The notes beneath the pieces were generated by a model, which searched no databases, was not told the origin of the DNA, and worked only from the letters and a program-made list of their open reading frames with translations. A stretch of 64,000 nucleotides of DNA, from contig JADJCK010000001.1 of assembly GCA_016703265.1 (NCBI GenBank), forward strand, positions 682,001 through 746,000, written 5' to 3'. Positions 57,641 to 64,000 of this stretch are shown here, piece by piece (position 1 is the first letter of the stretch; every line of letters begins with the position of its first letter). The position numbers and the translations under genes are program-made. This DNA comes from a bacterium. GTDB taxonomy: Bacteria; Krumholzibacteriota; Krumholzibacteriia; LZORAL124-64-63.

Positions 57641-58718
57641 CGCACCACGTCCTTTGCGCTGAGGACGGGCCGTACCTGGCTGACCGTGGAGCCGTGATCA
57701 GAGGATCGGTGCGGGAGATGTTGGCAATACCCAAGCGAGTTCATGAGTCGGTCGCTCTCCTGATTCGAAGCTCAAGTCGTGTCTCTGCGTTTGCTCTTGC
57801 GGCTTCGCGGAAGTCAGCCTGGCCATGCTGGCGTGCTGCCGGTGAAGGCGGCCGGTTCCCGATGAAGCACGGTGGAGTTATGGCGATTCCGAAAGGGGGC
57901 GACCAATCTAAATGTCATTTAGATGGGTCATGCTTCGCTGGCTGTGGGCGCGGCTCGGTGACTTGTTCCGTGCGGACACTCGGCCGGGAGGAATGCCGAG
58001 CCCCTCTCCCCACTTCATGGCAAAGCGGGAATAGATGCCAGTAAGGGGGACTTCAGGATCAGGATGATCGGCAGTGGGGAACGCGGCGGATCAAGTTTGT
58101 GAAGGCTCCAAGTGTTCGCTTCCGTCCTCCGGGGAAGCGCGGTTCCTTCCAATACCAATTTCTCGAGGGTGCCGGCGACCTCGACCCTCGTAGCGTGGGT
58201 GAATCTCGAAACAAGTTACCACCGACACCAGATGTTCCAGTTCCGGAAAGCCGAAGGCGGCCGCGGACGCGCCTGAAGTGAAAGCTGCGGGCGACTCCGT
58301 GCGCTCCGAGTCCCCAGCGATCCTGCTCGGCAAACTGGGACACACAGGAACATCGTCGCATTCCCCAACCCGGCCCCACCTCCGCACTCCATTTCGGCAT
58401 CTCAAAATTCACAGAATCGCTCGGGTGCCCTGGTCCATCAACGCGAGGTCCCCGTCGCGGCCGAGCCTGAGCCGAGCATGCCCTTCCGCCGGCGCCCGGG
58501 CGTGGATCAATGTCTGGCGGGGGTAGCCGGGGCCGGCACCCGCGGGAATCAGGCCAGCCGGAACGCCAGAATCTGGCCCCAAACCGCCAATCCTCGCGCC
58601 ATTGTAAGCCGCTGCAAATAATGCATTTAACTGTCGATTTGCCTTCCCATTCAACCCAGAAAGCTCGTCACTGTAAGTGCGGCGGGCACGGGGCCCGGCG
58701 CCTCGAAAGGAGAGCATC
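57641..58718. other. Divergent control region of 1,078 bases, no gene recognised
   Basis: This stretch separates the minus-strand replication genes from the plus-strand small-gene cluster. It is less GC-rich and contains a perfect 19-bp palindrome at 57906-57924. An AT-rich patch (AAATAATGCATTTAAC, 58615-58630) lies about 90 bases before the first plus-strand gene and may be part of its promoter. Open frames on either strand lack ribosome sites and family motifs, so none is called. It may hold the replication origin. Confidence 0.55.
57906..57924. promoter_or_regulatory. 19-bp perfect palindrome, candidate operator
   Basis: ATCTAAATG-T-CATTTAGAT, two exact 9-base arms around one base. It lies about 265 bases upstream of the primase start codon, in a long region without genes between two divergent units. 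Dimeric repressors bind such sites. No regulator gene is recognised nearby. Confidence 0.55.
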
Positions 58719-58985
58719 ATGACGGTCAACGAGATGATCGAACGCCTGCAGGAGGCCGCCGAAGGCGGGTTCGGCGAGTGCGAGGTGCGCCTCGCCTTCC
58801 AGCCCAGCTGGCCCCTGCAGTTCACCGTCGCCGGTATCGCCACGCCGGACGACGAGTCCCGCGACCAAGGCGAACCCGACGAAGAACCGGACGACGCCGC
58901 CTCGGTCGTCTACGTCGTCGAAGGCGGCCACCCCGACGGCGACTCCCCCTACGCGCCTGCCTGGGTCTTCGACCTGGCGCAGTAA
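58719..58985 (+). CDS. Small acidic hypothetical protein 1 of the element
   Basis: An 88-residue protein, first of five packed plus-strand genes. The ATG follows AAAGGAGAG by 5-8 bases. It begins MTVNEMIERLQEAAEGGFG and has an acidic middle (DDESRDQGEPDEEPDDAAS) and a beta-rich end VVYVVEGGHPDG. No known family by sight. Similar small acidic proteins accompany replication genes of mobile elements. Confidence 0.65.
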   Translation: MTVNEMIERLQEAAEGGFGECEVRLAFQPSWPLQFTVAGIATPDDESRDQGEPDEEPDDAASVVYVVEGGHPDGDSPYAPAWVFDLAQ

Positions 58986-58999
58986 GGAGGCCAGATCCC

Positions 59000-59212
59000 A
59001 TGGCACCGAATCACGACCGACCCTCCCGGCTTCGCTTCAGCGACGGCATGGAGTTCGACCTCAGCGGCGATCTGCGGGTCGTCCACCGCCGCGACGGCTG
59101 GTACGTCGTCGGCCGCGGCATGCTCATTCCGGTCGCCGATCGCGAAGAAGGCGACCGCGTGGTCGCCCAGATGAAGGACGAAGGAGGCAGCGACGATGCG
59201 CTACGGACCTGA
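59000..59212 (+). CDS. Small hypothetical protein 2 of the element
   Basis: A 70-residue protein whose ATG follows AAGGAGG by 9 bases. It reads MAPNHDRPSRLRFSDGMEF and then GDLRVVHRRDGWYVVGRGMLIPVAD, a short beta-hairpin-like pattern, ending in a charged tail. Its end overlaps the next gene's start. No family recognised. Confidence 0.6.
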   Translation: MAPNHDRPSRLRFSDGMEFDLSGDLRVVHRRDGWYVVGRGMLIPVADREEGDRVVAQMKDEGGSDDALRT

Positions 59213-59522
59213 CGACAAGTTCTGGGTCGTGGTTGACCCCAAGCCTCACAGCACCCTCGACGACCTCGTGTTCGAGGCCTCGCTGCGCGATCTCGAGTTG
59301 CAGTTCCGGGGCGGCCTCCAAATCGACGAAAACCCAACCCTGTTCACCGACCGCCAAGAGGCGCGCCTCGAAGCCTACGGGCGGCTGACTGCGATGCGGG
59401 CGAGCCAAGCCATCCTGCGCGCCGGCCGCGAGAACCCCGACACCCGGATCGACCGCGTCGAGATCTACGGCGCTGATGGGACGCTGGTGTTCGCGGCGGA
59501 CATCCCGCAGGAGGTGGACTGA
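59196..59522 (+). CDS. Small hypothetical protein 3 of the element
   Basis: A 108-residue protein starting MRYGPDDKFWVVVDPKPH, with a GAAGGAGG Shine-Dalgarno upstream and a 17-base overlap with the previous gene. The sequence contains SLRDLELQFRGGLQIDENP and a helix (RQEARLEAYGRLTAMRASQAIL). The acidic C-terminus ends EVD. No family recognised. Confidence 0.6.
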   Translation: MRYGPDDKFWVVVDPKPHSTLDDLVFEASLRDLELQFRGGLQIDENPTLFTDRQEARLEAYGRLTAMRASQAILRAGRENPDTRIDRVEIYGADGTLVFAADIPQEVD

Positions 59523-59523
59523 C

Positions 59524-59781
59524 ATGGCCACGAACGCGGCGCCGCGATTCGGCATGAAGGCCCATCAAGTGTTCTGGAACGAGCAGGGCAACATCGTCTG
59601 CGCCTGCTGCCACATCCCCTACCCCGGATCTGACACCTGGATCTGGGAGCGGTGGGAAGAGATCACGCCCGCTGACATGGCGGAGATCGACCGCCAGGGC
59701 GGGCGCGTGGCGTGCGAGGGCTGCGGCAAAGAGCCCAGCCGGATCGTGCGTCTGGACCCGAGCGAAAGGACCAAGCGATGA
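59524..59781 (+). CDS. Small zinc-ribbon-like hypothetical protein 4 of the element
   Basis: An 85-residue protein beginning MATNAAPRFGMKAHQVFWN. Two Cys-pair knuckles are present: CACCH near residue 26 and CEGCGKE near residue 65, forming a possible C2C2 zinc ribbon, suggesting nucleic-acid binding. It starts directly after the previous stop (TGACATG) and overlaps the next gene by ATGA. Confidence 0.62.
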   Translation: MATNAAPRFGMKAHQVFWNEQGNIVCACCHIPYPGSDTWIWERWEEITPADMAEIDRQGGRVACEGCGKEPSRIVRLDPSERTKR

Positions 59782-60041
59782 GCAAGACCACCAAGAAGAC
59801 CACGCGGGCCCGCAAGCCCGCCGCCGAGAAGACGACCACCAAGACCACCGAGGCCAAGGCCACGCGCGAAGAGCTCTGCGTGTTCGCCTTTCGGCTGACC
59901 GAGGCCGAGCGGGACGCCATCCACAAGGCGGCTGGGCCGGCGAAGGCCTCGAAGTTCGCGCGGAACCTGCTGGTGGCTGCCGCCAACAAGGATGATGCGG
60001 CGGTTCGGGCGATCATGAGGGAGATCCAAGCGGAGGCGTAG
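59778..60041 (+). CDS. Small basic protein with ribbon-helix-helix-like C-terminus
   Basis: An 87-residue protein. The first about 30 residues are a Lys/Thr/Ala-rich tail (KTTKKTTRARKPAAEKTTTK), histone-like in composition. The C-terminal part (VFAFRLTEAERDAIHKAAGPAKASKFARNLLVAAA) has the strand-helix-helix plan of ribbon-helix-helix or MobC-like DNA-binding proteins. ATG (59778) overlaps the stop of the zinc-ribbon gene. A DNA-binding role is inferred. Confidence 0.6.
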   Translation: MSKTTKKTTRARKPAAEKTTTKTTEAKATREELCVFAFRLTEAERDAIHKAAGPAKASKFARNLLVAAANKDDAAVRAIMREIQAEA

Positions 60042-60256
60042 CGGGTTGAACCCATCCGACTAGATCTCCGACCAACTCGCTACCCGAGTCCGTCGCTGCG
60101 GGCGACCGGGTGCATCGCGGATCATTTCCGTGCTCTTTACCGGGCAGCCTCTCGCGCACACTAAGTCCACGGAACGGAAGGCAGGGTCTCGGCATCGCGA
60201 TGAACACATCAACATTCGTTCCGTGCGACGGAATGCGGGGCGTCTAACATTCCGGA

Positions 60257-60285
60257 TTCCGGATCCCTCGTAGCCGGGCTATGAT
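60257..60285 (+). promoter_or_regulatory. Possible promoter of the nuclease pair
   Basis: The 283-base gap before the nuclease gene holds TTCCGG (60257-60262) and TATGAT (60280-60285), separated by 17 bases and 39 bases upstream of the ATG. The -35 is a weak match. An inverted repeat TTCCGT-GCG-ACGGAA (60219-60233) lies just upstream and could be an operator. Confidence 0.35.
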
Positions 60286-60324
60286 CGGTACGACCCCCGG
60301 TCGCCATCAGACGAAAGCGATCCG

Positions 60325-61797
60325 ATGACCCATGCCATCTCGAAATCCAAGTACGTCGCGGGACTCCAGTGCCCGAAATTGCTGTGGACCCAGTACAACG
60401 ACCGCGATGCGATCCCGCCGCCCGACGCCGCGAAACAGGCCATCTTCGACACCGGTCATGCGGTCGGGGATTTGGCCAAGAACCTGTTTCCCGGGGGCAT
60501 CGAAATTGCCTGGAGCGACGACCCGAGCAGTCGCATGGAGCGGACGACCGCCGAGACGCTGGAACTGATGAAGCAGCGGGTCCCCCTTTACGAGGCAAGC
60601 TTCCTCGTAGAGGGCTGCTACTGCCGGGCTGACTTGCTGGTGCCATCTGAAAAGGACACCTGGGATCTGTACGAGGTCAAGAGCACAACTGGCGTCAAAG
60701 ACGTCCACCTGAACGACGTCGCCTTCCAAGCCTGGGCGATCGAACGTTGCGGAGTCCGACTTGACCGCCTGTACCTCGTTCACCTCGACAACACCTATGT
60801 GAGGCAAGGCCCAATTGACGTCCACGGTCTGTTCCACGCCAAGGACGTGACCGAGCGTGCGCGAGATCTGATGCCCGACGTTCCGCAGAACGTGAACAGC
60901 ATGCAGGCGGTGATCGTCGGCGACCGCCCCGGTACGCCGATCGGAGAACACTGCTCCGATCCGTACGACTGCGATCTCTGGCCCGCATGCTCGTCATTCC
61001 TCCCGCACGACAACGTCCTGGACTTGTATCGTGTGCGCAAACGGAACGCATTCGCCATGATCGGCGACGGCGTCATGAGCGTGATCGACGTATCGCCAGC
61101 CGATCTGAATTCCAAGCAGCGGATTCAGCAGGAGGCGATCCGAACTGGCGCAACACACGTCCAGGCCGAAGAGATCCACGCCTGGCTCGCCGGTTTGGAG
61201 TATCCGCTTCACTGTTTCGACTTCGAGACAATGATGCCGGCAATCCCGCTTTTCGACGGGACACGCCCCTTCCAGCAGATCCCCTTCCAGTTTTCCTTGC
61301 ACATCGTCGATAGCCCCAGCGCAGAGCCGCGCCACGTCGAGTTTCTGTCCGAGAATGCTGTCGATCCGCGGCCTGACCTGATCGAAGCCCTGAGCGCAAT
61401 CGGTCTGGAAGGTACGATCTTGGCTTACAACATGGGATTCGAGCAAACCAGACTGCGCGAATTGGCAGCGGACTTCCCCGCGCATGCGGAGTTCTTACTT
61501 GGATTAGTCGACCGTTTCCAAGATCTCATCGTCCCGTTCCGCAACTTCTGGTGGCACAATGCCCGGCAGCGCGGCAGCTGTTCCCTGAAGTACGTGCTGC
61601 CCGCGGTGACCGGTACGACGTACGAAGGCATGGAGATCGCCGAAGGCGGTCAGGCTGCGCGGGAGTTCCAGCGGGTCGTATTTTGGAACGTCGAAGCGGC
61701 GGAAAGGGCGCGGGTGCTCGCGGCGCTCCGGAAATACTGCGCCCAGGATACGCTCGCGTTGGTGCAGGTGCTGCGCGCCATGAAAGATGCCATCTGA
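60325..61797 (+). CDS. DUF2779-type protein: Cas4-like Fe-S nuclease fused to a DEDD exonuclease
   Basis: A 490-residue protein. N-terminal Cas4/RecB-like PD-(D/E)XK nuclease: SKSKYVAGLQCPKLLW (Cys16), a His motif GHAVGD, then CRADLLV (Asp), YEVKST (E-x-K) and the QAWAI motif. Cysteines HCSDPYDCDLWPAC (C-x5-C-x5-C) complete a four-Cys iron-sulfur site with Cys16, as in Cas4/AddB. The C-terminal half, DUF2779, is DnaQ-like: CFDFETM (D-x-E), AYNMGFEQTRL, and KYCAQDT (Y-x3-D), so a DEDDy 3'-5' exonuclease is expected. It overlaps the next gene and is the first of a two-gene unit within an integrated element. Biological role is not established. Confidence 0.82.
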   Translation: MTHAISKSKYVAGLQCPKLLWTQYNDRDAIPPPDAAKQAIFDTGHAVGDLAKNLFPGGIEIAWSDDPSSRMERTTAETLELMKQRVPLYEASFLVEGCYCRADLLVPSEKDTWDLYEVKSTTGVKDVHLNDVAFQAWAIERCGVRLDRLYLVHLDNTYVRQGPIDVHGLFHAKDVTERARDLMPDVPQNVNSMQAVIVGDRPGTPIGEHCSDPYDCDLWPACSSFLPHDNVLDLYRVRKRNAFAMIGDGVMSVIDVSPADLNSKQRIQQEAIRTGATHVQAEEIHAWLAGLEYPLHCFDFETMMPAIPLFDGTRPFQQIPFQFSLHIVDSPSAEPRHVEFLSENAVDPRPDLIEALSAIGLEGTILAYNMGFEQTRLRELAADFPAHAEFLLGLVDRFQDLIVPFRNFWWHNARQRGSCSLKYVLPAVTGTTYEGMEIAEGGQAAREFQRVVFWNVEAAERARVLAALRKYCAQDTLALVQVLRAMKDAI

Positions 61798-61828
61798 TGG
61801 ATATTTGCGATTCAAAAAGGCCAAATAT

Positions 61829-62473
61829 ATGAACGGGTTCGAACGGGTGTTTGACCAACTCGACCGTTGGCGCTGTCTGCCCGACTACCAATTGGAGCGG
61901 CGAGCGGATCTCTACTTCTCGCTGTATCTGCCCCAGGTATTGGAATCCGTACTGGGCAAGCCGTTCAACCCGTTCGTGGTACCGGAATTTCCCATTAAGC
62001 AGCTAAACTCCAATCGATCAGACAAGGTGGACTATCTCGCGGCGAATGTGGCCAAAACGGAGCTGGTGCTCGTCGAGTTGAAGACCGACTGCAATTCAAC
62101 ACGACCGGAACAATTTGAATACCTGTGCCGCGGCGCCCAGAAGACCGGAGCGGAGCTACTCAATGATCTCAGCACGATCCGCAAGACGTCGAAAGCCCGA
62201 CTCAAGTATGATGCCCTGATCGCGGCGGCGATGGAGATGGGACTCACCGGGGATGGCGCGAAGATGATCGGCCAGAACCACCCGGTCGTTCTGATCTCAC
62301 CGCGCGAGGACTTCAGAGGTCGGGATGATGCGATTCAGAAGTTCGAATCCGCCGGTGTCCCGTTCAACGTCGTCACATTCGAGAGATTTCGGGAAACGGT
62401 CCTCGCTTGTCCAGATCCGCTGTCGGTTCGATTCGCCGCGTCGCTGGATCACTGGTGGAAGTACCCGGTTTAG
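61829..62473 (+). CDS. PD-(D/E)XK-like protein, second gene of the nuclease pair
   Basis: A 214-residue protein beginning MNGFERVFDQLDRW. It has DKVDYL (Asp68), LVLVELKTD (Glu83-x-Lys85) and Gln95 in EQFEYL, which fits a PD-(D/E)XK endonuclease core. The rest is helical with no recognised family. The ATG at 61829 follows AAGG by 8 bases; a longer start at 61787 would overlap the previous gene by 11 bases. It follows the DUF2779 stop by 31 bases on one strand. Predicted to be a DNase partner of the upstream protein. Confidence 0.62.
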   Translation: MNGFERVFDQLDRWRCLPDYQLERRADLYFSLYLPQVLESVLGKPFNPFVVPEFPIKQLNSNRSDKVDYLAANVAKTELVLVELKTDCNSTRPEQFEYLCRGAQKTGAELLNDLSTIRKTSKARLKYDALIAAAMEMGLTGDGAKMIGQNHPVVLISPREDFRGRDDAIQKFESAGVPFNVVTFERFRETVLACPDPLSVRFAASLDHWWKYPV

Positions 62474-62514
62474 AACAGAGGGCAGAATGCCTTCGAGGCG
62501 TTGGCACAACCGGC

Positions 62515-62800
62515 TTAGGTTGACCGAGCAACGCCCGAACTCTTCTTCCCTTTTCTGTTCAGGACTGGCAGTTCCGTTTGAATCAGGTGGTCTTCCACCT
62601 CATACCGGCCCAACCCGACCGCCATCCACGAATACCTGGACCTCTCCAGGTAGGCATCGACCTCCCCGTCATTGGCCTCGGTGAATGCTCGGTTTTTTTT
62701 GCCGCTCTTGTCCTTGAGTTCGAGTCCGAGGATCATGGAGCCGACATGTCGCCGTAGCGCCGAAATGTAGGTATACGTGCTATGGGCCTTATAGCCCCGG
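62515..62800 (-). pseudogene. C-terminal remnant of a GIY-YIG-like nuclease, cut by the insertion sequence
   Basis: Minus-strand frame with YISALRRHVGSMILGLELKD, then EVDAYLERSRYSWMAVGLGRYEVEDHLIQTELPVLNR, and stop at 62515. This is the order of C-terminal elements (LRxSL..., charged helix, E-x2-LI...LPxLN) of GIY-YIG single-domain proteins. The N-terminal GIY-YIG motif is absent because the frame runs into the insertion sequence. The match is from pattern memory only. Confidence 0.4.
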
Positions 62801-62809
62801 CGGCCACCC

Positions 62810-62854
62810 CAACTTCCCCCACCTGTGGCCGGGTCAACTTCCTCCACCTGGCCA
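62810..62854. repeat. Two direct repeats at the insertion-sequence end
   Basis: CAACTTCCCCCACCTGTGGC (62810-62829) and CAACTTCCTCCACCTGGCCA (62835-62854), near-identical over 20 bases and spaced 25 bases apart. They lie downstream of istB and probably bind the transposase. Confidence 0.65.
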
Positions 62855-62873
62855 CCGACGGGACGCGCGCATT

Positions 62874-63644
62874 CTAGGCCTGCGTAGCCTTCTTTGCAAC
62901 CCGGGTCGCTGCTTCCTTCAGCCGCCAGCTTTTGCCCTCGAACTTGAGCAGGTGCCCGTGGTGCATCAAGCGATCCAGCAGCGGTGCCACCACCACAACG
63001 TCACCCAACAGCTTCGGCCAGTCCTCGATCACGCGGTTCGACGTGATGATCGTCGAGCCCCGCTCGTAGCGGCTCATCAGCACGTCGGCCAGTTCGTCGC
63101 CGGCATTGGCCGGCAGACGCCGCAGGAACAGATCGTCGATCACCAGCAGGTCGGCGGCCTTCAGTTGCGCGCGGTACTTCCGCAAGGTGCCCAGTTCGCG
63201 CGCCTCGGTGATGTCCTCGATCAGGTCGTGCGCCTCGCGGTAGTGGACCTTGTAGCCCTGCTCGATGGCCAGCAAGGCCAGAGCCTTCGCGACGTGGCTC
63301 TTGCCCGTGCCCGGCGGCCCCAACAGCAGCACGTCTTCCCGCACGCCGATGTACTTCAGGGTCCCGAGCTCGAGGATCTCACGCCGCGGCAGCCGCGTGT
63401 TGTAGCTCCAGTCCAGTTCGCCAAGCGTCTTGCGCTCCGCAGGCAGCCCGGAGACGGCGCGGCGCCGCTCCTGGCGGCGCGTGTGCCGCCGGTCGAGTTC
63501 GTCCTGCACCAGCCACGAGAACGCATCCAAGAACGTCATCTCGTGGCTGCTGACCTGCAGGGCCCGGATCTCCAGTGTCGCTGTCATCCCGGACAGGCGC
63601 AGTTCGCGCAGGGAGCGCTCCAGTTCAACAATGGTCATCGGCAT
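62874..63644 (-). CDS. istB: IS21-family helper ATPase IstB
   Basis: A 256-residue AAA+ protein: ELRLSGMTATLEIRA, Walker A LLGPPGTGKSHVAKAL, LLVIDDLFLRRLP (Walker B) and STIITSNRVIEDW, ending with the sensor helix RLMHHGHLLKFEGKSWRL. IstB selects the target site and stimulates the IstA transposase. The ATG at 63644 follows AAGGAG by 7 bases and overlaps the istA end by 20 bases, as in the family. Confidence 0.96.
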   Translation of the reverse strand: MPMTIVELERSLRELRLSGMTATLEIRALQVSSHEMTFLDAFSWLVQDELDRRHTRRQERRRAVSGLPAERKTLGELDWSYNTRLPRREILELGTLKYIGVREDVLLLGPPGTGKSHVAKALALLAIEQGYKVHYREAHDLIEDITEARELGTLRKYRAQLKAADLLVIDDLFLRRLPANAGDELADVLMSRYERGSTIITSNRVIEDWPKLLGDVVVVAPLLDRLMHHGHLLKFEGKSWRLKEAATRVAKKATQA

Positions 63645-64000
63645 TAGCGATCTCCTTCGGTGAGTGGGCCTGGCTGTGGGCATCCCAGAACGTCTGGTAC
63701 TCGGCGATGGCCCGGATCACAGGGCCTTCCTGGGTCAGAAGCGACGCGCTGGCGGGCCGGGACTCGGCCTGGCGCTCGAGCGCGCGCCGCACCGCGGCAT
63801 AGGACGCGCACTCGGCCGCCAGCAGGCGGCCGCACACCGCTTCGATCTCGGCGCGGGTGTAGGTGCGAACCAGGCTCGTCAGGCCGTACAGGGCCTTCTG
63901 GCCCGGACGGCCGTGGTTCGCGAAGAGGGCCCGAGCCATGTGCTCGGTGTTCGGCCCGATCGTCGATGCCTTGGCCAGCAACCTGCCGGTCTCACGCGAT
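63625..64000 (-). CDS. istA: IS21-family transposase IstA, C-terminal part (runs off the right edge)
   Basis: About 125 residues of the C-terminus are visible, including IGPNTEHMARALFANHGRPGQKALYGLTSLVRTYT, typical of the IstA region after the DDE domain. The catalytic domain lies beyond the window. It stops at 63625 within the istB start region. Confidence 0.85.
   Translation of the reverse strand, partial: SRETGRLLAKASTIGPNTEHMARALFANHGRPGQKALYGLTSLVRTYTRAEIEAVCGRLLAAECASYAAVRRALERQAESRPASASLLTQEGPVIRAIAEYQTFWDAHSQAHSPKEIANADDHC

Larger units (their letters stand above)
62805..64000 (-). mobile_element. IS21-family insertion sequence, left end to window edge
   Basis: The istA-istB gene pair defines the family. 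The outer end lies near 62800, marked by two related 20-bp direct repeats (62810-62829 and 62835-62854), as IS21 ends carry multiple transposase-binding repeats. The other end is beyond the right edge. Confidence 0.8.

Noticed and set aside
57580..58526. Several open frames of 60-150 codons in the control region
   Set aside because: No ribosome sites, no recognisable motifs, and mutually overlapping on both strands.

Overview
The window is a high-GC (roughly two-thirds G+C by eye) bacterial chromosome segment. The cell is Gram-negative: there are TonB/ExbB/ExbD, outer-membrane barrels, lipoboxes and an AsmA-like protein. A MglA/roadblock pair, small-type SRP RNA, SpoVG, a S55 (SpoIVB-type) peptidase, and secreted proteins ending in FlgD-like Ig modules with a basic tail (SRKLALLK) suggest the FCB superphylum (for example Eisenbacteria, Krumholzibacteriota or Gemmatimonadota relatives). 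That placement is inference, not a phylogeny.

Layout. 1-9242 is a minus-strand housekeeping run: spoVG, ispE, a DUF362 protein, a UbiA-family prenyltransferase, gmhA, a damaged rmlD, recX, recA, thpR, cinA, pgpA. 9356-10926 is a Cache-sensor protein with a CheD-like C-terminus. 11053-14341 is a methionine/threonine operon behind a SAM-riboswitch-like leader. 14215-16777 is a multiheme cytochrome plus a heme-motif barrel. 16927-21584 holds a phosphatase, mglA/roadblock, recR, ybaB and dnaX. 21737-27774 holds SRP RNA, six tRNAs (four of them serine isoacceptors), tadA and two secreted proteins. 27985-36300 is a long minus-strand envelope operon from tonB to an asmA-like gene. 36460-45299 holds murB, an FG-GAP protein, an OmpW-like barrel, comM, a small bacterial histone-fold gene, an M20 peptidase and tRNA-Glu. 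45353-52377 holds secreted proteins, an ECF sigma/anti-sigma unit, enolase and an FtsB-like protein.

From 52443 to the right edge lies an integrated element inserted at the initiator tRNA. It has a large serine recombinase next to the tRNA, a replication module (SpoVG-like protein, DUF3987, TOPRIM primase), a divergent control region with a perfect 19-bp palindrome, five tightly packed small genes, and a two-gene nuclease module: a Cas4-like Fe-S nuclease fused to a DEDD exonuclease, followed by a PD-(D/E)XK protein. An IS21-family element interrupts a GIY-YIG-like gene at the right edge. The nuclease pair is the best candidate for an undescribed system here.

About fifteen single-base reading-frame breaks are scattered over eleven genes, including recA. 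They fall in core and mobile genes alike and are most simply sequence errors, so affected genes are described as intact proteins with a noted break.
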